Positions 18,769 through 28,002 of a stretch of DNA of 64,000 bases are shown in pieces. The first letter of the stretch is position 1. Every line of letters starts with the position of its first letter. The stretch lies in assembly GCA_041391745.1 (NCBI GenBank), contig JAWKNK010000007.1:1-64000 (forward strand). The letters are read 5' to 3'. Source of the stretch: JAIXWP01 sp041391745. Its GTDB lineage: Bacteria > Bacteroidota > Bacteroidia > Flavobacteriales_D > Sanyastnellaceae. The notes beneath the pieces were generated by a model that ran no database searches, had not been told where the DNA came from, and saw only the letters and a program-made list of their open reading frames with translations. The position numbers and the translations under genes were made by a program.

Positions 18769-20886
18769 TTACTTGCGAATAATCAAGCGCTGCATTGAAG
18801 AGCCTGTAGCTGTTTTAACTGTAACCATGTACATTCCATCTGCATAGTTTGCAGTTGAGATGTTCATGTAATTAACTCCAGCTGGCATATCATACTTAGA
18901 AATAGTATCGATAATTCTTCCGCTAACGTCCGTCAATGTGATCGTCACATCTGAAGCGTTGTTAAGGCTCAAAGAAATTTGAGCGTTATCGTTTGCAGGG
19001 TTTGGATAGATTTCAAAGTTCGCTGCCTTGCCTTCCAATTCTTCTACGCCAACGAAACCATTGATATTGATGTTGTCAATGTAGAAGTTGTTTGGATAGT
19101 CACCAGTAGTGAATACCAATTTGAACAATACATCTGATTGCCAAAGTGTATTTGGAATAGAATAAGTAATCAATTTCCAATCGCTTTGAGAAGATGGTGT
19201 GAAATACTCAGATGAGTTACCAGCAGTTACAAGAGCGGCTCCAGTTACAGTTGGGTTAGATTGACCTTGTGGGTTTCTACCATTCCAAGTAGCTCCGCAG
19301 TTGCGACTAGAGAATAGTTCAAATTTATCCGTTACATCTTGAATATCTGTTGCTTGAGTAGCATAAGCATAACGGAAAGTCATCGTTGCGCCATTCGTCA
19401 AACCTGATAGGTTCATAGAAGGGAAAATTAATTCGTCGATGTCATCATTACCAGTATCGATGAAATCACTTGTGAAATCAAAGGCATTCAATCTGCAGCT
19501 GAATGAATCATCATAACCAGCAGCGTCTGTCCAATGGAACAATGAAGCATTGCTATCTAGGTTCCTGCTAATGAAATCAGAATAGAAGTAGTATGGGTTT
19601 TCGAATTTCTCCTGAACAAAGTTGTTGTAGAAGTTATTGCTATTGATTACGAAAATCGCATTCTTAGTTTTGGTAGAAGAACCATAAGCGTTGGTAGCTT
19701 CCAAAGTTACTTCTTGCCATCCGCCGTTGCTGAATTGGAAAGTTGGAGAAGCCTCTGTGCTAGTAGATCCGTCAGGGAATGTCCAAAGGAAAGAAGTTAC
19801 ATCTGCTTGAGAGCTATAGTCGAAGAAAGTAACATCTTCACCGATGCATGCTACTGGTTTATCCGCATAGAAGTCTGCATTCGGAGCACAGTATGCTTCA
19901 TAGCCTTCTGCAATTCCAGTAAAAATGAGGTTTGACTCAGACCATAGTGTGCTTCTTCCAGCCAAAGAAAGAGATGCAGCAGCGCGCATTCTTACTACTT
20001 GACCTTCGGTAAACATATTTGAACAGTATGAGTACTCCATGTAGTTTTGAACGTTTTCGATAACTCCAGTATTACATTCACTACCGTCAAGTACACATGA
20101 AGTCCATCCGATTGATTCTGGAGTATCTTCTACATCATCATCACCACAGTTGATGCCAGGCTGGTTATTGTTGCCCCAAACGTGTTGAAGGTTTAACCAG
20201 TGACCAATTTCGTGAGTCAAAGCTCTTGAATTATTCAAGCTGCTAGTTCCGATACTTCCGATATAGTTGTGGCGAATAATTACACCATCTCTCATTGCTG
20301 AAATACCGCTAGGAACAGCAGAAGGGTAGTAAGCATATCCAGCTACACCATCTTCCATTGTAGAAACAATCCATACATTTAGGTATCTATCTCTTGGCCA
20401 AGCATTCAATTTACTGCCGTCGTCACCAATGTATGTTTCAGTAGACGCGATTCGATCGATACCGTTTGTACAGTTACCTGCGAAATCCTTTGTAGGAAGT
20501 CTGAATTCGATTCGAGCATCACCTACGATGTCTTGGAATTCAGGAACAACATCAGTAATATCTTCGTTTAGGAGTCTGTAGTCTTCGTTCAAAATTCTCA
20601 TCTGATCATAAATCTGCTCATCTGAGATGTTTTCTGGACCATAGTTGTGAACGATGTGGAATACTACAGGAATGATATAAACTTCTTCGTCTCTTTCTCC
20701 ATTAGATTTCATTTCTGCAATCTTTTCACGAAGTTGACGATTGTAATCTTCTTGTCTTTGTTCAAATTCAGGGTCTTCTTGTTTCAATCTATTGTGCATC
20801 AAGTCAGAACCACAAACGTGATCGTGCTGAGAAAATGCAAAAGATGAAGACGCAAGCGCAAGTAAGAAAGTAAAAATCTTTTTCAT
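18769..20886 (-). CDS. secreted M43-family (pappalysin-like) zinc metalloprotease with T9SS sorting domain
   Basis: 705 residues. Signal peptide 1-20, then a pappalysin-type domain with the zinc motif HEIGHWLNLQH at residues 225-235 and a Met-turn-like NYMEY further on; the pattern HExxHxxxxxH supports a metzincin. A PKD-like domain (about 345-415; FPDGSTSTEASPTF) is followed by a beta-sandwich region, and the C-terminus (FEIYPNPANDNAQISL to MQRLIIRK) is a type A T9SS sorting domain, so the enzyme should be exported and cell-surface attached or released. All parts are in one frame. A -7 box lies 25-35 bp upstream. Confidence 0.94.
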   Translation of the reverse strand: MKKIFTFLLALASSSFAFSQHDHVCGSDLMHNRLKQEDPEFEQRQEDYNRQLREKIAEMKSNGERDEEVYIIPVVFHIVHNYGPENISDEQIYDQMRILNEDYRLLNEDITDVVPEFQDIVGDARIEFRLPTKDFAGNCTNGIDRIASTETYIGDDGSKLNAWPRDRYLNVWIVSTMEDGVAGYAYYPSAVPSGISAMRDGVIIRHNYIGSIGTSSLNNSRALTHEIGHWLNLQHVWGNNNQPGINCGDDDVEDTPESIGWTSCVLDGSECNTGVIENVQNYMEYSYCSNMFTEGQVVRMRAAASLSLAGRSTLWSESNLIFTGIAEGYEAYCAPNADFYADKPVACIGEDVTFFDYSSQADVTSFLWTFPDGSTSTEASPTFQFSNGGWQEVTLEATNAYGSSTKTKNAIFVINSNNFYNNFVQEKFENPYYFYSDFISRNLDSNASLFHWTDAAGYDDSFSCRLNAFDFTSDFIDTGNDDIDELIFPSMNLSGLTNGATMTFRYAYATQATDIQDVTDKFELFSSRNCGATWNGRNPQGQSNPTVTGAALVTAGNSSEYFTPSSQSDWKLITYSIPNTLWQSDVLFKLVFTTGDYPNNFYIDNININGFVGVEELEGKAANFEIYPNPANDNAQISLSLNNASDVTITLTDVSGRIIDTISKYDMPAGVNYMNISTANYADGMYMVTVKTATGSSMQRLIIRK

Positions 20887-20911
20887 ATTACAGGCTACAT
20901 TTTTAGGGTAA

Positions 20912-20919
20912 CAAATATA
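20912..20919 (-). promoter_or_regulatory. -7 box (TATATTTG) for the M43 protease gene
   Basis: Exact TAnnTTTG match on the minus strand, 26 bp upstream of the start codon. No clear -33 element at the right spacing. Confidence 0.5.
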
Positions 20920-21081
20920 GTTAAATCGGCCTTTTTTAAAGCATTTTTAAAGTAAAAGTGAAATAAATGCAAAATCTGACAATTGCAACAATTGTTCTTT
21001 TTAAGCCTTTGAAAATAAGGGTCTTAATGTTGAAAAACAGGGTGGGATTCCTATTTTGAGATGTAAATTAATCCGGAAGAA

Positions 21082-21849
21082 TTATGATTGTGTAAACTCT
21101 CTTCCAGCTGCATCCAACACCTTCGTTTGCTTCTTTAATGTTCTTAAAGTGATGAAAATCAAAAAGCTAATTGCTGAAGCATAGAGCCAAAACGGTGATA
21201 TCATTTGATTTACCGTAGTAAAGCCCGTGTGAACATAAATTTTAAGAATGTCTAGGAGGGCAAATGAAATGAAGATGGCAAAAAAGCCATTGTATTCTCT
21301 TTTAAGCACATTTTTGATACTGAAGTTCCATCCGGCACTTTCCCAGTTAGAAAGTCGAGGGAAGAATGACGGTGTTTTTGCAGCCCAGTCCAAATAGGTT
21401 TTTCCAAATTTGCCACGAAGGAAGAACTCTTCAGCAAACATAATGCGCTCGTAATAAAGCCAGAACAGAAGTGAACAAACGATGGTAAACCACCAATTGC
21501 CTACGTAAATAATAATACCCAGCCACATGAAATAGTTGCCCAGGTAAAGCGGGTGACGAACGGTGCTGTATATGCCCTTGGTATTTAGCGTTTCTGCAAC
21601 TTGGCCTTCCTTGGTATTTCTGCCGCTTGTTCCTTTAGGTGTGAACCCAACGGTGATACCTCTAATGATTTGCCCGAATAAAGCTACTGCCAAGCAAGCA
21701 ATGGCCCAAGTTTCATCAAATAATGGCATATCAGAATCCAAATCAAAAACAATCACTGCTGCAGCTAGAACATACAATACCAATGGTAAGAAGCTTCTCC
21801 AACGGAACAACCAGTTGCCAGACTTGTCAAATTCTTCAATTAATGCCAT
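21082..21849 (-). CDS. isoprenylcysteine carboxyl methyltransferase (ICMT)-like membrane methyltransferase
   Basis: 255 residues with several hydrophobic segments. The family core reads GIYSTVRHPLYLGNYFMW, then the conserved E-rich loop (ERIMFAEEFFLRGKFGKTYLDW), typical of ICMT/PEMT-like integral membrane methyltransferases. Relatives methylate lipids; LmtA of Leptospira, for example, methylates a lipid A phosphate. The substrate here is not known, and a lipid or LPS role is inference only. The gene stands alone on the minus strand, with about 195 bp before the M43 protease gene. Confidence 0.8.
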   Translation of the reverse strand: MALIEEFDKSGNWLFRWRSFLPLVLYVLAAAVIVFDLDSDMPLFDETWAIACLAVALFGQIIRGITVGFTPKGTSGRNTKEGQVAETLNTKGIYSTVRHPLYLGNYFMWLGIIIYVGNWWFTIVCSLLFWLYYERIMFAEEFFLRGKFGKTYLDWAAKTPSFFPRLSNWESAGWNFSIKNVLKREYNGFFAIFISFALLDILKIYVHTGFTTVNQMISPFWLYASAISFLIFITLRTLKKQTKVLDAAGREFTQS

Positions 21850-22007
21850 AATTCAAAATTTGGCGCAAAATAACAACTTTAAATTCAGAATTGTGGAACA
21901 AAGTTGAAAGCGGACTCAAAAATATCATAGCGTTAGGTGACCTGCATCACTTTTTTTCATTTCTAGTTGAATTTACTTTGATATACTAAACCACAAAAAA
22001 TAAGACA

Positions 22008-22214
22008 ATGAAAAAGAACATGGGCTCTACAGACAAGATTGTAAGAATCATCTTGGCTATTGTTTTCGCAATATTATATTTTCAGGACATCGTGCCTTCA
22101 CCTTGGTCATACGCACTCCTAGTTTTTGCTGGGATTTTCGTTTTGACTTCCCTAGTGAGTTTTTGTCCTTTATACCCAATTTTCGGAATTAGTACTTGTA
22201 AGAAAAAGAACTAA
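22008..22214 (+). CDS. DUF2892-family small membrane protein
   Basis: 68 residues opening MKKNMGSTDKIVRIILAI, typical of DUF2892 (YgaP C-terminal-like) proteins with two short membrane helices and a CPLYPIFGISTC cysteine-containing end. Function is unknown in general; relatives are often linked with rhodanese or sulfur metabolism but there is no such neighbour here. Confidence 0.88.
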   Translation: MKKNMGSTDKIVRIILAIVFAILYFQDIVPSPWSYALLVFAGIFVLTSLVSFCPLYPIFGISTCKKKN

Positions 22215-22261
22215 CGATAAGGTTTAGTGTAGGCGCCTTAGTAGGGGATTCTTAAGGTGCT

Positions 22262-22290
22262 AGAGCCAGAACATTGTTCTGGCTCTTTTT
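22262..22290. terminator. terminator between convergent DUF2892 and NarL-type regulator genes
   Basis: AGAGCCAGAAC-ATT-GTTCTGGCTCT followed by a T run on the plus strand; the region could also help end the minus-strand regulator transcript. Confidence 0.8.
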
Positions 22291-22923
22291 TTAGATCAAA
22301 TTTTCTTTTAATGCTTTACTCACGGCTTCGCCAAGTGAGTGTACGTGTAATTTCTCATAGATTTTTCGAATATGAGAATTTACAGTGTGGAAAGAAATAC
22401 TCTCTTTTTCTGCAATCATTTTATATGACAATCCCTCAACCATTAGGCTGAGAATATTTTTCTCCCTGTCGGTCAGAGAGTAGTTAGTGGTAGCTTGATT
22501 TTGCTCTTGAAAATAGCGCAACATTTTTGTGGCGATGGCAGGAGTAATCGGAGAACCGCCTTCATAGGCGTCGCGAATGGCTTCCACTATTTTTTCGGGT
22601 GAAGTCTTTTTTAGCAAATATCCTGATGCACCATTTTTCAATGAATCAAAAACCTTATCATCATCTTCAAAAACTGTTTGCATGATGATGATGGTTTTAG
22701 GGAATTTTGATTTGATAATCTTTGCTGCTTCAATTCCCGATACCTCAGGCATATCAATGTCCATCAAAACTACATCTGGTTTAGTTAGCTGAATAGCCGA
22801 AGCTACTTCTGTGCAGTCGGGAAATGCTCCTACGAGTTGAAAGTCGTCAAACATTGAAATATAATACTGAAGACTATCTCTTTGATTTTGGTTGTCGTCG
22901 AATATGGCTACTTTAATTGGCAT
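22291..22923 (-). CDS. NarL/LuxR-family response regulator
   Basis: 210 residues. The receiver domain (1-120) has the acidic pair DD (9-10), a phospho-acceptor Asp in VVLMDIDMPEVSG and a conserved Lys in GYLLKKTSPEK. The C-terminal LuxR-type helix-turn-helix reads LTDREKNILSLMVEGLSYKMIAEKE and FHTVNSHIRKIYEKL. It is encoded directly downstream of a histidine kinase on the same strand, so the two form a two-component pair. Whether it controls the divergent protease operon is an inference from position. Confidence 0.95.
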   Translation of the reverse strand: MPIKVAIFDDNQNQRDSLQYYISMFDDFQLVGAFPDCTEVASAIQLTKPDVVLMDIDMPEVSGIEAAKIIKSKFPKTIIIMQTVFEDDDKVFDSLKNGASGYLLKKTSPEKIVEAIRDAYEGGSPITPAIATKMLRYFQEQNQATTNYSLTDREKNILSLMVEGLSYKMIAEKESISFHTVNSHIRKIYEKLHVHSLGEAVSKALKENLI

Positions 22924-22947
22924 AATACTGAATAATTCACAAACATA

Positions 22948-24813
22948 TTATTCATTGTCCTTTCGCGCATCACTAATATTACTGATGTCTATTGATATGA
23001 TATAATTTGTGCCTGTAGTTTCTGAGCTTTGCATTTTTATTTCACCATTTAAGGCTGCAACCCTCTTAAAAATATTTGATATTCCATTCCCGCTTTTCAC
23101 TGAGTTTACATCGAATCCAGTGCCATTATCGCTCACTGAAAGTGTAAGGATATGTGATCTTACTTGCAGGTCAACTAGTATTTCTGAGCACTTACTATAT
23201 TTCAGTGCATTGTTTAGAACTTCTTTGAAGATGAGATAAATGTTTCTGCGAGCTGAAGTGTGTATAGTCAAATTTTCGAGTTCAGCATTACTGTCGAAGT
23301 GAACATGAACATCAGATGCTCCAGACAAATCAAGTGCGTAGTTTTTCATGCGCAATGTCAAACTTTCTCCAGAGTCATTCTTAGGATTGATAGTCCAAAT
23401 GATATCACTCATTTGTTCCATCATATTGGAAGAATTGGAACTAATTTTCTCCAATAACTTTTGAGTTTCTTCAGGTTTTTTTCCAAACTGAATGAGTGCC
23501 GCGTTGCTGTAGATACGAATACTTGAAAGTCCTGCACCAATATCATCATGAAGATCGGAGGCGATGCGATTTCTTTCAGTGAATATGGCTTCCATTCTCT
23601 CGGAAAGTGCTGTCAATTCAGCCTCCTTTTTTTCTTCTTCGGCAGCTTGCTTGGCGTATAGCTCATTGATTTTTTGCTTTTGTCGAAATGATCTTAAAAT
23701 CAAAAATGCTGCGACGATTATGGCAAAAGCACTGATACCAATGAGGATTTCCAAGCGTCGACGGAATTCAATTTCCTTTTCTTGAATTTCGTTTTTTGTA
23801 GTAAGTTCCGCTATGTTTTGATTCTTTTTAAAATATTCCTCAAGTACGAATAATCTTCTGTCTATTTGTTTGTCATTTCTTTCCTGGAGCAGCGAAAGAA
23901 GGCGGTTATATAATTCACTCAGCAAGCCGTACTCTTGAAGCCTATTACAAATTGGCAAGGCTGCTTCATAAAAATCAGTTTTACTCAAGTTTGTTATTCG
24001 AGGATCGTCGCATACTTGAAGTGCTTTGTTAATGAGGATTTTAAATTCGGTTTTATTGTTTTCTTGGCCAGCAATAGTCATTTCAGATGTAAGAATCATA
24101 AGAAATACATCTTGGTGTTTTGTATTCTTTACTAGCTCATAAGAACGTTTGAGAATAGATTTTGCAACAGCGAAATTTTGCTGAATTATCTGGGCCTCTC
24201 CAATATTCCAAAGAGCGAGTGCCATACCGCGCTCTTTTTGTTTTAATTCGGCCTCCTTAAGAGAAAACTGACTATAATAAATGGAACTATCAGCAATTCC
24301 CATTTTTAGATAACATTCTCCAAGGTTTGCGTATGCTTGGTACTGATAGGAGAGGTATGATTTGTTGTGGTTGAATGGAATGTTTTCAATTGCTCGTTTG
24401 AAGTAAGAAACAGCTTCTCTTTCCCTATTTAAATTCAGCATGAAAAGCCCGATTAAGTTGGCTGAGCTTCCGATCAATGTGTCATTTTTCAGTTCTTCAG
24501 CAAGAGACAATGTGACAAGAGAACTATTAAGTCCAATGTCGAAAAGAGCAGTATAGTACATAATCTCTGCTTCATAAGAATGCAGATAGTATTGATCTAA
24601 CTTGGTAAGAGAGTCTGGTTGCGTGTAAAAACCATAAGACAAAACATGAAGCGCGGTGTCGTATCTGCTGCTTTCCATCAGTTTGTAGGTGTCGGTCAAC
24701 ACCTGCTTCATAAATGGGCTTGCGTTATAGGGAAGCAACACTTCATCATCTTGCCCCACGGATACAAGCGAAGCACAAAAGAGTAATATGGAAATGAAGT
24801 ACTTCAAATTCAA
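22948..24813 (-). CDS. TPR-containing sensor histidine kinase (HisKA_3 type), TTG start
   Basis: 621 residues. Signal peptide, several TPR-like repeats in the periplasmic half (about 40-310), one membrane helix (about 355-375; ILIGISAFAIIVAAFLILR), a coiled-coil linker, then a HisKA_3 box with the phospho-acceptor His in RNRIASDLHDDIGAGLSSIR and an ATPase domain with NALKYSKCSE and DNGTGFDVN. No in-frame ATG precedes the signal peptide, so the start is TTG at 24813. Encoded with the NarL-type regulator and divergent from the protease cassette (197 bp between start codons). The sensed signal is unknown. Confidence 0.92.
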   Translation of the reverse strand: MNLKYFISILLFCASLVSVGQDDEVLLPYNASPFMKQVLTDTYKLMESSRYDTALHVLSYGFYTQPDSLTKLDQYYLHSYEAEIMYYTALFDIGLNSSLVTLSLAEELKNDTLIGSSANLIGLFMLNLNREREAVSYFKRAIENIPFNHNKSYLSYQYQAYANLGECYLKMGIADSSIYYSQFSLKEAELKQKERGMALALWNIGEAQIIQQNFAVAKSILKRSYELVKNTKHQDVFLMILTSEMTIAGQENNKTEFKILINKALQVCDDPRITNLSKTDFYEAALPICNRLQEYGLLSELYNRLLSLLQERNDKQIDRRLFVLEEYFKKNQNIAELTTKNEIQEKEIEFRRRLEILIGISAFAIIVAAFLILRSFRQKQKINELYAKQAAEEEKKEAELTALSERMEAIFTERNRIASDLHDDIGAGLSSIRIYSNAALIQFGKKPEETQKLLEKISSNSSNMMEQMSDIIWTINPKNDSGESLTLRMKNYALDLSGASDVHVHFDSNAELENLTIHTSARRNIYLIFKEVLNNALKYSKCSEILVDLQVRSHILTLSVSDNGTGFDVNSVKSGNGISNIFKRVAALNGEIKMQSSETTGTNYIISIDISNISDARKDNE

Positions 24814-24829
24814 AAGGTCATTAAATAAA

Positions 24830-24854
24830 TGAGACCATCACAAGGATGGTCTCA
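24830..24854. other. hairpin in the divergent intergenic region before the histidine kinase
   Basis: A perfect 10-bp stem (TGAGACCATC/GATGGTCTCA) with a 5-nt loop. It sits in the 5' leader of the histidine kinase on the minus strand and upstream of the protease cassette on the plus strand. It could be a transcript leader structure or a protein-binding site; I see no strong T run on either side. Confidence 0.5.
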
Positions 24855-25010
24855 AAATTATTCTTTTTAGTTTAAGTGTGTTGAATCGCAAGTCAAATTT
24901 GGCTGTTTTATGTGAAACACTCTATCACTAATTTTTGCGATATGAAAAAAAATTACGGGTGTATTGAAGATAAGCTTTCTGGGTTATTTTAGGCCAAAAA
25001 TTAGACGATT

Positions 25011-26444
25011 ATGCTGAAAACTATTGTGATAGTTGTTCAATTATTCTTTATTTCATTGGGAGTTGCAGCCCAGCTTGGAATGTCATGTGAAACTCCGGGC
25101 GCCAAAATCTCTTCCATCCAGGGGGTTGACTTACAAAATCCAATTAAAAAGAAAACCATGAACGAAGTAGCAGTGATCTCTGCTGAGGGCTATTTCACAG
25201 ACTATTATTTTTTGGAAGACATGAAAGGGGTAAAAAAGTTTCCTCCTTTGACAGCGATGAAGTCGGAGCACCTAAAAGGAATTCAGCTTCAATTGAACAG
25301 CGTTAAGTTGGATTTAAAAAAAGAAGTAACTACTTTTAAATACTATAAAGGACTGAAAGATTTCAGGGCCAACAAACCTGCATCAGATAAAGGAATTAAT
25401 GAAGTTTTAACTGAAGATTTGATGCGTGAGGATGAGAAGCTGCTGCTATTTGGAAATGGTCATATGCTTAATTTGGGTTTAAATGATACTGTAGAAACCT
25501 CATTTTTTTCGTTTGCTAAACCAGCTCTAAATATTGAAATAATATTTACACAATATCGCGGCGGTATTACTCCAATTAAGGGCGTGAAATATCATGAGTT
25601 TGCGGGTTATATAAGTGTTATAGCACATTCTGGAAAGGAAATAGGGAAAATTCCATTTGAATCAGATGCTTTACCCACAGATGGTGCGTTCTTTTTTCGT
25701 GGAGCATTTGATGACGAAACCTTAGAACTTGATTATTTTGATTGGAACAGTATAATTCAAAGGGTGATGCGTGTTTTATTAACTTCTGATTTTTGGGAAA
25801 AGAATAGAAATGAAATAGAAAGCGAGTTGGGGAAAAAGGCGAAAAGTAGATACGAGCCCTTGCCAATTATATCGACATCATCTTCTAATAAATCAATTAA
25901 CGAAGTTGTAGAATGCGTGGTCACACTTCGATCGAAAAGCGGTCATGGTTCAGGTTGTATTATATCTGATGATGGATTGCTTGTAACCAACTACCATGTA
26001 GCTTATGGGTCAAAGGATTCGTTGTTTGCTGTGATGTCTACAGGTGAAAAATATCCTGTAGAATTCATTCGAGATGATGTGAATTCTGATTTGGCGCTCT
26101 TGAAAATAGTAGCAGATCGAAAATTCAATAGCCTAAAATTAGTTGAACATCCAGTGCCTCAATTAGGTCAAGACCTTCGAGTAGTGGGGACGCCGGCCAA
26201 TGTCGCGTTGGGTCAAACAATTACGAAAGGAATTTTTAGCAGTGAAAGGAAAGTGAATGGAATGCGAATTTTTCAAACGGATGCTCATGTCAATCCCGGA
26301 AATAGTGGCGGAGCACTGATTGACGAAGAAGGGAAATTAATTGGTGTAGTGGCACTAAAGGCGGTAGGGTTTGTTGTGGAGGGAGTGGGTTTCGCTATTT
26401 CTACAGAAGATGTTGTAGAAAAGTTGAATTTGGAAATTAACTAA
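25011..26444 (+). CDS. secreted trypsin-like (HtrA-type S1C) serine protease with N-terminal alpha/beta domain, catalytic triad intact
   Basis: 477 residues. Signal peptide about 1-21; an N-terminal region of about 275 residues of unknown fold ends in a helix (FDWNSIIQRVMRVLL); then a trypsin-like protease domain (about 300-477). The triad is His329 (TNYHV), Asp360 (NSDLALLK) and Ser432 (NPGNSGGAL). There is no PDZ domain, unlike DegP/DegS. Predicted to be periplasmic or exported. First gene of a three-gene tandem cassette; the next gene starts 8 bp downstream. Confidence 0.92.
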   Translation: MLKTIVIVVQLFFISLGVAAQLGMSCETPGAKISSIQGVDLQNPIKKKTMNEVAVISAEGYFTDYYFLEDMKGVKKFPPLTAMKSEHLKGIQLQLNSVKLDLKKEVTTFKYYKGLKDFRANKPASDKGINEVLTEDLMREDEKLLLFGNGHMLNLGLNDTVETSFFSFAKPALNIEIIFTQYRGGITPIKGVKYHEFAGYISVIAHSGKEIGKIPFESDALPTDGAFFFRGAFDDETLELDYFDWNSIIQRVMRVLLTSDFWEKNRNEIESELGKKAKSRYEPLPIISTSSSNKSINEVVECVVTLRSKSGHGSGCIISDDGLLVTNYHVAYGSKDSLFAVMSTGEKYPVEFIRDDVNSDLALLKIVADRKFNSLKLVEHPVPQLGQDLRVVGTPANVALGQTITKGIFSSERKVNGMRIFQTDAHVNPGNSGGALIDEEGKLIGVVALKAVGFVVEGVGFAISTEDVVEKLNLEIN

Positions 26445-26451
26445 CTGAACT

Positions 26452-28002
26452 ATGAAAACAAGATTGAAATTATTATGTGCAATCTGCATTACGATGTTTC
26501 TAATGCCAAGTTGTGCAACTTTAATATCTCAACAAAAGGTAGAATTGCATTGTGATGATTCAAATGCGAACATCAAACTTCGAGGATTCGAGCACCAATC
26601 TGGAGATGTTACAGAAATTTTCAAACATCGACCACTCGTAATTACATCGCAAAGAAAAGGATATCGATCTTCAAGTAAGCTTTTAGTGCCCAAAGCCCTT
26701 GATTTTGGAGTGGTTGTTACAGCGGGAGCTGCTATTGGCATTATATCGAAGAATCCTACCGTAACAAACGTTGTGCTTGGTGGACTCGTCACGTTCGTAG
26801 ATGTGCATGCAAATGGTTACAGACAAGAAAGACGCTTGAGCATTTCTGCCCCAATTCCATTAAGCCGCAACGAAGATTCTGAGTTGTTTCTGTATGCAAG
26901 TTCTAAAATGAAAAAAATTGAGATAAAAGATATTCACACTACTACCTATAAAGATGCAAAGAAGTTTGTGAAGGAAGCCAGGGTAAAACCATCTGAAATT
27001 GCGGTTGAGAATGAATTTATATTTCTAAATAACTGGTTGGATGAAAATCTTGAAACCATGGGATATCAAGAGTCTCAACCTGGGTTGATTTCTAAATACG
27101 AAAACAACTTTGAAATTGAGATAGAAGTTTTAAGTGCTAAAAAGAAAGTGTTAAAAGGAGTAGGGCAGAGTATTGAAATGGAAATAGTATTTTACATCTG
27201 TGATTCAGATGGAACTAGAATGCGTGAATTTAAAACTCTTGGTTCGTCTCAGGTTTTCGTTGAAAATAGTTGGCTATATGGTGAAGTGAATTCTGTCGAA
27301 ATTATTAAAGATGCGATATTAGATGGATTGACTAAGCTATTAGCTTCTGAAGAATGGCAAAGTTCAAAAGGAAATCTCCTCACAATGTTAGAGGAAAAAA
27401 CAAATGGATGGGGGAACATTGAAATTTCCAAACCGATTATTAGAAATCCTGATTTTAAAGAAATAGTGTCGGCTGAATTAACAGTTACAGGAAAAGAAGA
27501 AGGTCTGCACGGTTCTGGATGTTTTATTTCACCCGAAGGACATTTCCTTACCACAACTCGAGTTGTGGCAGGAAGAGAATCTTTCGATGTTACTATGAGT
27601 AATGGCGTAGTTAAAGAGGCCAAAGTGATTAGAGAAGATCCACTATCACACATTGTTCTGGCACAAGTGGATACAGTTGGAAACGCATCTTATCAGCTCG
27701 TTGGCACGAACGGCTACAAGTATGGGGACAAGGTGTTCTCCGTAGGAACACCAGTATCGACTGAACTATCACAGTCACTGTTCTCAGGAATTGTGAGTGG
27801 AAAGCACCTGCTCAATGGCTTAAATTACATTCAAACGGATGTGAAAGTTTCAAGTGGTAACAGTGGAAGCCCATTGATCAATACACGAGGTGAGCTGATT
27901 GGAGTAATCAGCGAAAAGTATATAGGTTATTCTTTAGAAGGGATATCCTTCGCAGTGAGTGCGTTTGATATTATGGACAGATTTAAATTGATTTACAAAT
28001 GA
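26452..28002 (+). CDS. trypsin-like pseudoprotease lipoprotein, catalytic His and Asp replaced
   Basis: 516 residues. A lipoprotein signal peptide with lipobox LMPSC (Cys21) anchors it to a membrane. A PEGA-like stretch (HCDDSNANIKLRGF) is followed by a hydrophobic glycine-rich segment (VVVTAGAAIGII). The protease-like domain (about 340-516) aligns with its neighbours, but the catalytic His is Arg370 (LTTTRVVAG) and the catalytic Asp is His400 (PLSHIVLA); only Ser471 (SSGNSGSP) is kept. It should therefore be inactive as a serine protease and may act as a scaffold or regulator. It overlaps the next gene by ATGA. Confidence 0.92.
   Translation: MKTRLKLLCAICITMFLMPSCATLISQQKVELHCDDSNANIKLRGFEHQSGDVTEIFKHRPLVITSQRKGYRSSSKLLVPKALDFGVVVTAGAAIGIISKNPTVTNVVLGGLVTFVDVHANGYRQERRLSISAPIPLSRNEDSELFLYASSKMKKIEIKDIHTTTYKDAKKFVKEARVKPSEIAVENEFIFLNNWLDENLETMGYQESQPGLISKYENNFEIEIEVLSAKKKVLKGVGQSIEMEIVFYICDSDGTRMREFKTLGSSQVFVENSWLYGEVNSVEIIKDAILDGLTKLLASEEWQSSKGNLLTMLEEKTNGWGNIEISKPIIRNPDFKEIVSAELTVTGKEEGLHGSGCFISPEGHFLTTTRVVAGRESFDVTMSNGVVKEAKVIREDPLSHIVLAQVDTVGNASYQLVGTNGYKYGDKVFSVGTPVSTELSQSLFSGIVSGKHLLNGLNYIQTDVKVSSGNSGSPLINTRGELIGVISEKYIGYSLEGISFAVSAFDIMDRFKLIYK

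Noticed and set aside
20979..20995. ACAATTG-CAA-CAATTGT hairpin as a terminator
   Set aside because: The T run is on the plus strand where no gene ends, and it does not fit either minus-strand gene.
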